Assembly: GCA_002839415.1 (NCBI GenBank) | Contig: PGXZ01000009.1 | Coordinates: forward strand, 1 to 50,534 | DNA: 50,534 bases | Direction: 5' to 3' | DNA from: Candidatus Saccharibacteria bacterium HGW-Saccharibacteria-1 | Lineage (GTDB): Bacteria; Patescibacteriota; Saccharimonadia; Saccharimonadales; Saccharimonadaceae | Part shown: positions 26,313-33,362 of the stretch, one piece after another | How the letters are laid out: every line of letters begins with the position of its first letter | How positions within the stretch are numbered: position 1 is the stretch's first letter | Translations under genes and position numbers: made by a program | Notes under the pieces: generated by a model | What the model was told of the DNA's origin: nothing | Databases searched by the model: none | Seen by the model: the letters and a program-made list of their open reading frames with translations, nothing else

Positions 26313-26948
26313 ATGTTTGAAATTGAATATAAGGGAGCTAACTGTGTTGTTATCAGCACAAAGAAATCAAAGTTAATAGTTGATCCAAAGCTATCATTGG
26401 TTGGATTAAAGGATATATCGACAAAAGGGGCTGTTGAAATAGCTACCGAAGAACGGTTTGATACAAAAAATCCCGATGCAATTTTATCAATCGAAAGCCC
26501 TGGTGAATACGGAATCTCTGGTTTTGATATAAGGGGGATTGCAGTAAGGCGTCATTTAGATGGTGAAAAAGATCCACTAATTTCGACTATCTATCGAGTT
26601 GAAGCTGGTGATGTAAGAATTGGCGTAATCGGTAATGTATTTGAGAAATTGTCAGATGATCAACTTGAGGGACTTGGAGTTATCGATATTCTTATTTTGC
26701 CCGTTGGCGGTGGTGGGTACACGCTTGATTCAACAGGTGCCGCTAATGTTGTTCGCGCTGTTAATCCAAGAGTTGTAATACCTGTTCACTATGCAGACAG
26801 CGGCTTGAAATACGAAGTCCCGCAAGCTGAACTAAGTACTTTTGTTTCTGAATTAGGCGTTCCATCTGAGTCTGTCTCAAAATACACTCTAAAGCAGTTT
26901 TTGTCAGCACCCGAAACTCTGTCTATTGTTCAGGTCGCTCATTCTTAG
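26313..26948 (+). CDS. Metallo-beta-lactamase-fold protein, apparently non-catalytic
   Basis: 211 residues resembling the UlaG/UPF0173 branch of the MBL superfamily: MFEIEYKGANCVVISTKKSK as strand 1, LIVDPKL, ESPGEYGISGFDI, ILILPVGGGGYTLDSTGAA and VIPVHYAD. The metal-binding HxHxDH motif is absent where expected (the region reads GAVEIATEERFDTKN). Only scattered histidines remain, so hydrolase activity is doubtful. It probably forms an operon with the preceding regulator (stop and start 1 base apart) and may act with it. Confidence 0.75.
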   Translation: MFEIEYKGANCVVISTKKSKLIVDPKLSLVGLKDISTKGAVEIATEERFDTKNPDAILSIESPGEYGISGFDIRGIAVRRHLDGEKDPLISTIYRVEAGDVRIGVIGNVFEKLSDDQLEGLGVIDILILPVGGGGYTLDSTGAANVVRAVNPRVVIPVHYADSGLKYEVPQAELSTFVSELGVPSESVSKYTLKQFLSAPETLSIVQVAHS

Positions 26949-26959
26949 ACCAAAGATTA

Positions 26960-27003
26960 GATATTAAAAAACTCCTAGGAAATCCTGGGAGTTTTTTAAT
27001 ATC
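26960..27003. terminator. Bidirectional terminator
   Basis: GATATTAAAAAACTCC and GGAGTTTTTTAATATC form a long hairpin with A-tract and U-tract built into both arms, so it works on both strands between the convergent MBL-fold gene and rpmB. Confidence 0.93.
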
Positions 27004-27016
27004 TAAGATAAGTTTA

Positions 27017-27211
27017 TTAAGCGATAATGCCTTTTTTCTTAAGCGTTCGAATAGCTTGAGTGCTAAGTACCATTGTTATCTTTTGACCGTCAAGTTCAAA
27101 AGTTTTCTTTTGAAGATTTGGTTTAAAGACACGATTAGTACGGCGCAAAGAAAAGCTGACATTGTGACCAAATTGTTTACCTTTTCCGGTTAATTCGCAA
27201 CGTGCTACCAT
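27017..27211 (-). CDS. rpmB: 50S ribosomal protein L28
   Basis: A 64-residue basic protein with MVARCELTGKGKQFGHNVSF and SLRRTNRVFKPNLQKK, as in L28. The frame extends 21 codons upstream, but the added residues are not L28-like and span the -10 box, so ATG 27211 is used. Monocistronic, with a promoter 36-63 bases upstream and a shared terminator downstream. Confidence 0.95.
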   Translation of the reverse strand: MVARCELTGKGKQFGHNVSFSLRRTNRVFKPNLQKKTFELDGQKITMVLSTQAIRTLKKKGIIA

Positions 27212-27245
27212 AATATTTTTCCACTTATTTTTAACAATCTGTATC

Positions 27246-27274
27246 AGTATAATGCTTTTTGGCTTACAAGTCAA
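27246..27274 (-). promoter_or_regulatory. Promoter of rpmB
   Basis: On the minus strand TTGACT (27274-27269), a 17-base spacer and TATACT (27251-27246). It gives a leader of about 28 bases. Confidence 0.75.
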
Positions 27275-27305
27275 GTTGACAGGTGTTTTTGTTTGAATTT
27301 ATTGG

Positions 27306-27311
27306 TATACT
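27306..27311 (+). promoter_or_regulatory. -10 box of the M50 protease (leaderless)
   Basis: TATACT ends 7 bases before the GTG at 27319. A perfect TTGACA at 27276-27281 is 24 bases away, too far to act as its -35 box in the usual way. Confidence 0.5.
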
Positions 27312-27318
27312 AGGACTT

Positions 27319-27948
27319 GTGAACATTACTTATATAATTATAGTTTTAGTGGTAATACTATTATCAATGACCTTGCATGAGGCTATGCATGCTTTTGCAA
27401 GCAATTGGCTTGGAGATGATACCGCAAGGTTGCAGGGTAGGCTTACTTTAAATCCAATAAAGCATATTGATCCTATCTTAACTTTGTTATTGCCAATTAT
27501 GCTGGCTATTGCAGGGGCTCCTATATTTGGCGGTGCAAAACCAGTGCCATTTAACCCTAATAATGTTCGTTATGGCGAATGGGGCGTGGCAATTGTTGCG
27601 CTGGCAGGTCCATTAACTAATTTTTTGCTTGCTTTTATTTCATTTGGCCTTTGGGTCGCCGTCGGTACGCCGAGCCGTGGAATTATAGGCCAATTTCTAA
27701 TCTCTGCAGTGTCTGTTAATCTTGGATTTTTTATTTTTAATATGATACCGATCCCGCCACTTGATGGGTCGAGGGTGCTATATACGCTTGCACCAGAGTT
27801 TGTCAGGCGTGGCATGGAGGCTATGGAGCAGTTTGGCGTAATGATTGTATTTATTGTTATTTTATTTACAGGCTCAGCTCTAGGAATGTTTATGGCTAAT
27901 GTAATTAATTTCTTTTTTGAGCTATTTAGTCGCATCTTTATGCTTTAA
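27319..27948 (+). CDS. Site-2-protease-like M50 metalloprotease
   Basis: An intramembrane zinc protease of the rhomboid-sized M50 group (YwhC/SpoIVFB-like). About 209 residues with HEAMH as the HExxH zinc site (about residue 21), NPIKHIDPI, and the second site NMIPIPPLDGSRVL carrying the third ligand Asp; four to six transmembrane helices. The frame is open from GTG 27283, but that would include the -10 box, so the GTG at 27319 seven bases after it is preferred. Substrates are unknown. Confidence 0.85.
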   Translation: MNITYIIIVLVVILLSMTLHEAMHAFASNWLGDDTARLQGRLTLNPIKHIDPILTLLLPIMLAIAGAPIFGGAKPVPFNPNNVRYGEWGVAIVALAGPLTNFLLAFISFGLWVAVGTPSRGIIGQFLISAVSVNLGFFIFNMIPIPPLDGSRVLYTLAPEFVRRGMEAMEQFGVMIVFIVILFTGSALGMFMANVINFFFELFSRIFML

Positions 27949-27953
27949 AATGT

Positions 27954-27959
27954 TATAAT
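27954..27959 (+). promoter_or_regulatory. -10 box of 6S RNA
   Basis: A perfect TATAAT 7 bases before the predicted 5' end of the 6S RNA. It starts 6 bases after the M50 protease stop codon. Confidence 0.65.
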
Positions 27960-27965
27960 AAGAGT

Positions 27966-28116
27966 GTCCCGGGGCAACCTAGGCGTGCATGATTTTCCTG
28001 AATATCATATAGATAGGGAGCTTTAATGATTCACTTCTGAGGAAGTGTTTTGCGAGCACCCACCTTGCCTTTTCGGTAGGGAATATCTCGCGCCGACAGT
28101 AAGCTTCGGGATATTT
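27966..28116 (+). ncRNA. ssrS: 6S RNA (regulator of RNA polymerase)
   Basis: A long interrupted hairpin closed by TCCCGGGGC (27967-27975) with GCTTCGGGA (28103-28111), 9 pairs. The 3' half contains GCGAGCACCCACCTTG and CTCGCGCCGACAGTAAGC, which line up with conserved 3' parts of E. coli 6S RNA (CACATTCACCTTG and GCGGCGGCAUCUC). The size is about 150 bases. 6S RNA mimics an open promoter and binds the housekeeping holoenzyme. A probable -10 box precedes it, and rnpB follows after about 35 bases. A reverse-strand open frame here is spurious. Confidence 0.75.
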
Positions 28117-28140
28117 TGGTAATTTGTAATGTTTATTTGA

Positions 28141-28146
28141 TATACT
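28141..28146 (+). promoter_or_regulatory. -10 box of rnpB
   Basis: TATACT, with the predicted RNase P RNA 5' end 7 bases downstream. The -35 region is weak. Confidence 0.5.
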
Positions 28147-28152
28147 AGTTAT

Positions 28153-28497
28153 TAGGCAGTTCATTAAATGATCGCCCCTTATTCTTAAAGGAATTTGGAG
28201 AGGAAAGTCCGGGCAACATAGAGCATGGCAGTCGCTAACGGCGACCGGGGGTAACTCTAGGGAAAGTGCCACAGAAACGAAACTACCTATTTATATAGGA
28301 AAAGGTGAAACGAGTGAGGTAAGAGCTCACAGCATACCATGGCGACATGGATTGAAGGTAAACCCTGTCAGTTGCAAGGAGGTTTGTATAAAAGGGCGGC
28401 TCGTCCGCAAGCCGATATCCGCTTGACCTGATAGGCAACTACTAGGCTAGATAGATGATCATTCACGACAGAACCCGGCTTATCGATGGACTGCCAA
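28153..28497 (+). ncRNA. rnpB: RNase P RNA, A type
   Basis: The catalytic RNA that matures tRNA 5' ends. The terminal helix P1 pairs GGCAGT (28155-28160) with ACTGCC (28490-28495). Conserved region I reads GAGGAAAGTCCGGGC (28199-28213), and the 3' partner of P4 is within ACAGAACCCGGCTTA (about 28469). The length of about 345 bases is normal. The encoded CCA on all tRNAs here fits its recognition mode. Ends just before a terminator. Confidence 0.95.
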
Positions 28498-28500
28498 ATA

Positions 28501-28534
28501 AAATAACCACATCTCGATTGAAATGTGGTTATTT
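28501..28534. terminator. Bidirectional terminator (rnpB / rplT)
   Basis: AAATAACCACAT (28501-28512) pairs with ATGTGGTTATTT (28523-28534) over 12 bases, followed by TTG and T-rich sequence. It separates convergent rnpB (+) and rplT (-). Confidence 0.9.
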
Positions 28535-28550
28535 TGTTTGGTTTGTTTTA

Positions 28551-28898
28551 TTAAATCAATTTAGCTTCTTTTACGATATCTGCAAAAGCTTTCGGTTCGT
28601 TAACTGCAAGTTCGGATAGAATCTTACGATCCAACTTAATATCAGTTGCTTTTAGGCCGGCAATCAATTTACCATAAGTTGTACCTAGCTCGCGGGCAGC
28701 AGCGTTGATTCGAGTGATCCACAGTCCGCGTAGGTCGCGTTTTTTGTTACGACGATCACGGTAAGAATATTGTAGGGCACGAATAACAGCTTGTTTGGCA
28801 AGTCTATAAGACCTGGTGCGGTTATGTTGCATACCTTTGGCTAATTTTAATACTTTTTTGTGCTTTGCTCTGGCATTAACACCTCGTTTTACTCGCAT
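28551..28898 (-). CDS. rplT: 50S ribosomal protein L20
   Basis: 115 residues starting [20 protein letters not shown] and containing [20 protein letters not shown], both diagnostic of L20, an early 23S assembly protein. The length is normal. It follows rpmI after 13 bases with GGAG upstream of its ATG. The infC-rpmI-rplT order is the conserved bacterial operon, and in other bacteria L20 represses it; no L20-binding leader was identified here. Confidence 0.97.
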   Translation of the reverse strand: MRVKRGVNARAKHKKVLKLAKGMQHNRTRSYRLAKQAVIRALQYSYRDRRNKKRDLRGLWITRINAAARELGTTYGKLIAGLKATDIKLDRKILSELAVNEPKAFADIVKEAKLI

Positions 28899-28911
28899 AT
28901 TATTCTCCTTC

Positions 28912-29106
28912 TTAGACGCCTAGCGCTCGTTTAACTTTTTTCGCCATTCCTCCGGTAACGATTGCCGTCGATTTGATAGCTCGTTTACGGCTTTTGCTTT
29001 TCTTTGCAAGCATGTGAACTCCGGATGCTCGTCGTCGTGTCAATTTACCAGTACTGGTAATCTTGATGCGCTTGGCAGTTCCTTTGTGTGTTTTCATCTT
29101 TGGCAT
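28912..29106 (-). CDS. rpmI: 50S ribosomal protein L35
   Basis: 64 residues starting [20 protein letters not shown] with [19 protein letters not shown], as in L35. Start and stop codons of rpmI and infC overlap (TAATG), so translation is likely coupled. Confidence 0.96.
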   Translation of the reverse strand: MPKMKTHKGTAKRIKITSTGKLTRRRASGVHMLAKKSKSRKRAIKSTAIVTGGMAKKVKRALGV

Positions 29107-29612
29107 TATTTACTCCTTACTACTATACTCAGATTGCGCCCTGCCATCTGAGGCTTTTGCTCTATTATTGCTTCTTCTTCTAATTTGGATGCAATTTTCT
29201 CAATCATTTCGTATCCCAGCTCTTGGTGAGCCATTTCGCGTCCACGGAAAAAGATGAGAATTTTTACTTTATGGCCAACTTGTAGGAACTCACGGATTTT
29301 GCGAAGCTTGATTTCTAAATCATTTGCTCCAATCTTTAGTCCCATACGAATTTGCTTTAACTCAACTGCTTTTGCGTGTTTTCGATTCTTTTGTTGCTCT
29401 TTTGTTTTCTGGTATTGATATTTACCCCAGTCAACAACTTTCACAACAGGTGGATTAGCATTTGGTGAGATCTCGATAAGATCAACTCCTGCTTCTTCGG
29501 CAATTTTTAACGCCTCGGATAGACTCATTATTCCTAATTGTTCGCCGCTTGGTCCAATAACACGTAATTGTTCAGCTTTGATTTCTTGGTTGATGCGAAT
29601 TGATTTACTGAT
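29106..29612 (-). CDS. infC: Translation initiation factor IF-3 with probable AUC start
   Basis: IF-3 binds the 30S subunit and checks the start codon. It has an N domain (RINQEIKAEQLRVIG), a linker rich in Lys and a C domain (GLKIGANDLEIKLRKI, KILIFFRGREMAHQELG). About 168 residues. The frame is open from a GTG at 29636 that follows a TAA directly and has no ribosome-binding site. AAGGAG at 29625-29620 instead points 7 bases ahead to ATC at 29612. infC of E. coli and Bacillus uses a rare AUU start through which IF-3 limits its own synthesis, so AUC here fits the same control. The alternative is GTG 29636. Confidence 0.93.
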   Translation of the reverse strand: MSKSIRINQEIKAEQLRVIGPSGEQLGIMSLSEALKIAEEAGVDLIEISPNANPPVVKVVDWGKYQYQKTKEQQKNRKHAKAVELKQIRMGLKIGANDLEIKLRKIREFLQVGHKVKILIFFRGREMAHQELGYEMIEKIASKLEEEAIIEQKPQMAGRNLSIVVRSK

Positions 29613-29726
29613 CTTGGGTCTCCTTAGTTGAATCACTTAAACAGTTGAGCGTATACTCGATAGTTATTTTACCAGATATGCATCAGTCTTACAAGGGTAA
29701 AGTTACTTATATCGGCTTAATTCGGA

Positions 29727-31235
29727 TCACTTTCTGTATTGCAGGGCTTCGCTAATATGTTTTGTAGATATTTCAGATTCGCTATCTAGGTCGGCGATTG
29801 TCCTGGCAACTTTAATTATTTTGAAATAGCTTCGTGCGCTAAGCGATAGCTTATCAGCTGCAGTTAATAATAATTGTTTTGATTCGGTTGAGAGGTTAAT
29901 GTATTTTTTAATGTCGCTATTTGACAGTGAAGCGTTGTAAATTATGCTACTATTATAGCGTTTATTTTGGATATCTATTGCTTTATTTATTAAATCTAAA
30001 GCTGTTAAATGTTGGTTATTTGTCAACGAATATTTATTTAGCAGGTCCTCGTTTGATACTCTAGAGACATTAACCCTTAGGTCTATTCTATCTAACAGTG
30101 GTCCGGATAATCTTTTTTTATAGGCTAGAACCTGAGTGCTTGAACACGAACATTCTTTTGTATTGTCGCCAAAATAACCACAAGGACACGGATTCATAGT
30201 TGCGACCAGCATGAAGTCGGCAGGGTAGGATACATGAGAATTTGCGCGACTGACATCGATTTTCTTGTCCTCGAGTGGTTGGCGGAGGGTTTCGAGTGTT
30301 GATCTTGGGTATTCGGGTAACTCATCAAGGAACAATACCCCTGTATGTGCTAGGCTAATCTCTCCTGGTTTAGGATTGTTGCCGCCTCCTACTATTGAAA
30401 CTCGACTTGCGGTGTGATGAGGTGACCTAAAGGGTCTCTGTTTAATAATTTCGCCATCCACGCTACCTGCTAGGCTATGGATTTTAGTTGCTGCTATCTG
30501 TTCTTCGTCTGATAGATCAGGTAATAGATTAACAAGTGTCTTCGCGAGCATAGTTTTGCCGGCTCCAGGAGTCCCTGAAAGCAAAATATTATGATGACCC
30601 GCAGCAGATATGATAAGTGCGCGTTTGGCTTGCTCCTGGCCCCTTACATCGTCTAATATGGGCGGTATTAAGGCTTTTGTGGTCTTAGTCTTTTCGGTAT
30701 TTGACCGATAAGGCTGAATTATCAACTCTTTTTTTAGATGCAAGTAAAGTTGTTTAAGGGATGATATGCCAAATATTTCGATACCACTTATCAAACTGGC
30801 CTGTTTAACGTTTGACCCGGGTAAGTATATCTGGCTGTATCCAGCCTGTTTTGCGAGTTGAGTGATGTTAATTGCCCCTTTGATCGGACGCAAGCTTCCG
30901 TCAAGGGCTAATTCACCGGCAAATACTGCATTATCAAGCTCTTTTTGCTGCAGCTGACCACTTACGCACATTATGGCTAGGGCAATAGGGAGGTCGTAAT
31001 GGGCGCCGTTTTTCGGTAACTCCGCTGGCGCTAGATTGATTGTGATTTTCTTCTTAGGAAACTCTAGTAGAGAGTTGGTGATTGCGCTTCGAACCCGCTC
31101 TTTTGCTTCATCAATTGCTTTATTGCCGAGTCCAACTATCTGAAGCGAGGGAAGGCTTTTGGTTGCGTCACTTTCAACCTCGACGATAGATCCGTCGAAT
31201 CCAATTGGCGCAACTGTTATTACTCTGGCAACCAT
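29727..31235 (-). CDS. comM: ComM/YifB Mg-chelatase-like AAA+ ATPase
   Basis: ComM is a branch-migration helicase that promotes recombination of DNA taken up by transformation. About 502 residues: an N-terminal Lon-like fold (VGLGNKAIDEAKERVRSA, NLAPAELPKNGAHYDLPIAL), the AAA+ core with Walker A SGTPGAGKTMLAKTL and Walker B GVLFLDELPEY, and a C-terminal part with CPCGYFGD and CSCSS zinc-binding cysteines. ATG 31235 (MVARV, the usual YifB start) is chosen over starts 10 codons upstream. Its stop is UGA, the only one seen among complete genes here. With the pilus it suggests natural competence. Confidence 0.94.
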   Translation of the reverse strand: MVARVITVAPIGFDGSIVEVESDATKSLPSLQIVGLGNKAIDEAKERVRSAITNSLLEFPKKKITINLAPAELPKNGAHYDLPIALAIMCVSGQLQQKELDNAVFAGELALDGSLRPIKGAINITQLAKQAGYSQIYLPGSNVKQASLISGIEIFGISSLKQLYLHLKKELIIQPYRSNTEKTKTTKALIPPILDDVRGQEQAKRALIISAAGHHNILLSGTPGAGKTMLAKTLVNLLPDLSDEEQIAATKIHSLAGSVDGEIIKQRPFRSPHHTASRVSIVGGGNNPKPGEISLAHTGVLFLDELPEYPRSTLETLRQPLEDKKIDVSRANSHVSYPADFMLVATMNPCPCGYFGDNTKECSCSSTQVLAYKKRLSGPLLDRIDLRVNVSRVSNEDLLNKYSLTNNQHLTALDLINKAIDIQNKRYNSSIIYNASLSNSDIKKYINLSTESKQLLLTAADKLSLSARSYFKIIKVARTIADLDSESEISTKHISEALQYRK

Positions 31236-31302
31236 AATATGCAATAAGTTAAGCATGACTATCAATTACATGCAAATAATGATAGAATAAAGGTGTTACG
31301 TT

Positions 31303-31717
31303 GGGGCTGACTTTAGCTTTCGACGAAAGGATTTTAATAAGTTATCTTGCAAGTCGAAAGTACTCGTTACGTACAAAATTTTAATTGCAACAATTTCTGC
31401 AAAAGCTAAGAACTTTGTAGCTGAACTTGCATCTAGCTTCGCTAGTGCATTTAACGCTCCTGTTCTTGCAACAGCTCGGATTTAATCCCTGCCATCTTTC
31501 TTTCCAGACGACATAGAGAAAGTAAGGTGTTATAAAGTATGTCGTTTACTGATTTAGTGGGCAGCAACGCTAATGAAGGAACTTTATTGCGCGACAATTA
31601 TAACTTTTTTGTTTAACCTTTAGTTTTAGTGGTCGTTAAGTGTTAAGTTGAACTAAACTTGTAGGAGGATAATTTGTTACCTTTCGGACCGGGGTGCGAT
31701 TCCCCGCAGCTCCACCA
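31303..31717 (+). ncRNA. ssrA: tmRNA
   Basis: tmRNA rescues stalled ribosomes and tags the product. The tRNA-like ends pair GGGGCTG (31303-31309) with CAGCTCC (31707-31713), followed by A and encoded CCA; the T arm is GGACCGGGGTGCGATTCCCCG. The tag frame ends at TAA (31483-31485) in the loop of GGAT/ATCC. The only frame free of stops before it starts at GCA 31387 or GCT 31405, giving 32 or 26 codons, Ala-rich, ending in PVLATARI instead of the common ALAA. TAGAAT at 31283 may be the -10 box. Length 415 bases. Confidence 0.94.
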
Positions 31718-31728
31718 ATGAATTTGTT

Positions 31729-31756
31729 AAAATCACCCTGAAATGGGTGATTTTTT
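31729..31756 (+). terminator. tmRNA terminator
   Basis: AAAATCACCC and GGGTGATTTT pair over 10 bases around TGAAAT, followed by TT. Confidence 0.92.
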
Positions 31757-31757
31757 G

Positions 31758-31857
31758 TAATAAAAAACAACCGCCTGCGAGGAACGGTTGTTTCTAGTGA
31801 AGTTTTTTAAGTGTCTGTTTGTTTTTTGCCTCTGTATAAGTTTTTTATTCAGAAGCT
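31758..31857 (-). ncRNA. Candidate small RNA, about 100 bases
   Basis: A consensus promoter on the minus strand is followed about 100 bases later by an intrinsic terminator: AAACAACCG and CGGTTGTTT (31766-31793) then TTTTTTATT. Between them the transcript is A-rich with little structure (GAGGCAAAAAACAAACAGAC at the centre) and has no ATG frame. That is the plan of a base-pairing small RNA. It faces the tmRNA terminator. Targets are unknown. Confidence 0.5.
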
Positions 31858-31863
31858 ACCCCT

Positions 31864-31892
31864 ATAATATGTCTATATGCCGCTTGTGTCAA
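31864..31892 (-). promoter_or_regulatory. Strong minus-strand promoter of the small RNA
   Basis: TTGACA (31892-31887), a 17-base spacer and TATTAT (31869-31864) on the minus strand. The start would lie near 31857. Confidence 0.7.
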
Positions 31893-32475
31893 CAATATTT
31901 TTAAAAATAACCTAGTAAAAAATACTACGTACTTAACTGCAAAACTTGATCAAGTCTGTTGTACACTTCTAACTATTTTTAATTTTATAAAATATTTGTA
32001 GTAATTTGTAGATTTTTAGATGGTTGATAGCTAACGTTTTCAGCAAAAGTGCTCAATCGTTGTATCAAAGGTAGTGTGGATTTAAAACAAATCATAGTTC
32101 ATTAGGCAGTGGTTATTTAAATACTTTTATAATTAGGCGACTGAACGTTTTTAAATAGTAGGGGCGAGCTTCGATTTTTCCGATAATCTTTGTGTTCTGC
32201 TTTTTTCTAGGTTTATTTTTTGCAGGCTATTATCTTGCGTGGTCATCTTTTTTTGAAATGAATAGAAGTTAAATTTAGTAATTGTTTTTTAAAGCCCGAT
32301 GTAGGTATTTCGATATTTTTTGTGTCTAGCTGTAAAAAATATAAGATGATTTTTGAACCAATATTGTATTCAAAACAACGTTGTTTATATTTCATCTATT
32401 AAAATTATAATCTGTTATATATTCAACCTTTAATTATAAAAGTAATGATTACAACGTAAATGTTTGCGTAAATTA
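31893..32475. other. Gene-free AT-rich stretch
   Basis: I see no credible gene, RNA family, insertion sequence or repeat array in these 580 bases. The sequence is very T-rich on the plus strand. Fragments such as ATTAGGCAGT (about 32103) echo the rnpB start but lack the rest. It may be decayed coding sequence or a regulatory spacer. Confidence 0.4.
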
Positions 32476-32504
32476 TTGACGTTTTATGCAACTTATGCTA
32501 TATT
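32476..32504 (+). promoter_or_regulatory. Promoter ahead of the hairpin cluster
   Basis: TTGACG (32476-32481), exactly 17 bases, and TATATT (32499-32504), preceded by TGC (extended -10). No protein start follows at a useful distance, which suggests the product is an RNA. Confidence 0.6.
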
Positions 32505-32510
32505 TGGAAC

Positions 32511-32871
32511 AAGCTTTAGAAAAACAAAAATATATAAAAAGCTCAGCATTTTAAAAATAAGATTATCGACTGACCCGCGCATTTTGACGGAAATTCGGTG
32601 GTATCAATTTTTGCAATTTGACATCACCGTTGCTCCGCCAAATTGGCGTGTAGCCGTGAAGCGAAGTATAAAAATAGAGTAATTTATTTATTAGAAAATC
32701 CTTCACGTAAATGTATGCTCTGATTATTCAGAGCGGTCAGTCTAGTCCGCGGTGGCGGATTTGTTTGCAGGTTCACACGCTCAATATTTTTTGTAAGAGT
32801 GTTTGCAGTAACCCAAACATGTCAGGTTTCCCTTAAAGTAGATTACGCGTCTATTTTAAGGGATGCCTGAC
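32511..32871 (+). ncRNA. Candidate structured non-coding RNA
   Basis: Downstream of a good promoter come six hairpins in 280 bases: 32596-32629 (CGGTG/CACCG enclosing TCAA/TTGA), 32632-32654 (CGCCA/TGGCG), 32717-32734 (GCTCTG/CAGAGC), 32744-32761 (AGTCCGC/GCGGATT, wobble allowed), 32777-32802 (ACGCTC/GAGTGT) and 32821-32871 (GTCAGG, CCCTTAAA and TAGA with their complements, 18 pairs). No open frame is convincing. I recognise no known RNA family. The 3' end is unclear because no U-tract follows. Protein decay or chance hairpins remain possible. Confidence 0.4.
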
Positions 32872-32914
32872 CGATTCGTCGCCCGGGCTTATTTAAACTC
32901 TAATTATTAAATGC

Positions 32915-32920
32915 TATAGT
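32915..32920 (+). promoter_or_regulatory. Extended -10 box before a small membrane protein (leaderless)
   Basis: TGC then TATAGT. The ATG at 32932 lies 11 bases downstream and a GTG in the same frame lies 5 bases downstream, so the transcript has at most about 4 leader bases. Confidence 0.5.
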
Positions 32921-32931
32921 TAAGAGTGATA

Positions 32932-33318
32932 ATGCTTAAAATTATTATTTCTATTACAACATTAGCCAGTGCAATTTTGCTTGCTATTGTTTTAAATATA
33001 TCAACCCCATCTACTGTTGGGCCTTTTGGTATATTGGCTGTATTTGTTTTTGCATATTTATCATCACTAGGGGTGATGACTTTTTTTATATTTTTTACGG
33101 GTCGCTTGGTGGCCTATGCTTCAACTGTTTTTGTTACGAGACGGCCGTATGATGGGCTATCTTTTAAGCGGTCATATTATTTTTCAACAGTTATAGCGGC
33201 GGCGCCAGTGATGTTTATTGGATTGCAATCTGTCGGTGCTACTAGCGCCTATGGATTTTTACTGATATTATTATTTGTTTTTATTGGGTGCCTATATATA
33301 TCAAAAAAAGTTAGCTAG
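32932..33318 (+). CDS. Small polytopic membrane protein
   Basis: About 128 residues with four predicted transmembrane helices (about 2-22, 28-60 as one or two, 80-95, 100-122) and a short Lys-rich C-terminus (ISKKVS). No family is recognised. It is the first gene of a run leading to the VirD4/TraG-like ATPase, and its position suggests a membrane part of the same machinery. GTG 32926 in the same frame is an alternative start. Confidence 0.65.
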   Translation: MLKIIISITTLASAILLAIVLNISTPSTVGPFGILAVFVFAYLSSLGVMTFFIFFTGRLVAYASTVFVTRRPYDGLSFKRSYYFSTVIAAAPVMFIGLQSVGATSAYGFLLILLFVFIGCLYISKKVS

Positions 33319-33349
33319 TTATATTAGTATAACCGCGTTGTTTACGTGA

Positions 33350-33355
33350 TATAAT
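33350..33355 (+). promoter_or_regulatory. -10 box of the T4SS-associated gene (leaderless)
   Basis: A perfect TATAAT 7 bases before the ATG at 33363. The start of transcription should coincide with the start codon. Confidence 0.6.
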
Positions 33356-33362
33356 TACAGAT

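Noticed and set aside
27979-28110. SRP (4.5S) RNA as identity of the RNA before rnpB
   Set aside because: The SRP apical motif (GGUCAGG...GGAAGG...AGCAGC) is absent, while the closing stem and 3' half match 6S RNA.
27979-28272. Reverse-strand open frame of 97 codons
   Set aside because: It spans 6S RNA and the start of RNase P RNA and has no protein-like features.
32464-32682. 72-codon open frame in the gene-free stretch
   Set aside because: Its ATG lies before the promoter at 32476-32504, it has no ribosome-binding site, and its 3' half runs through paired hairpin arms. Read as chance.
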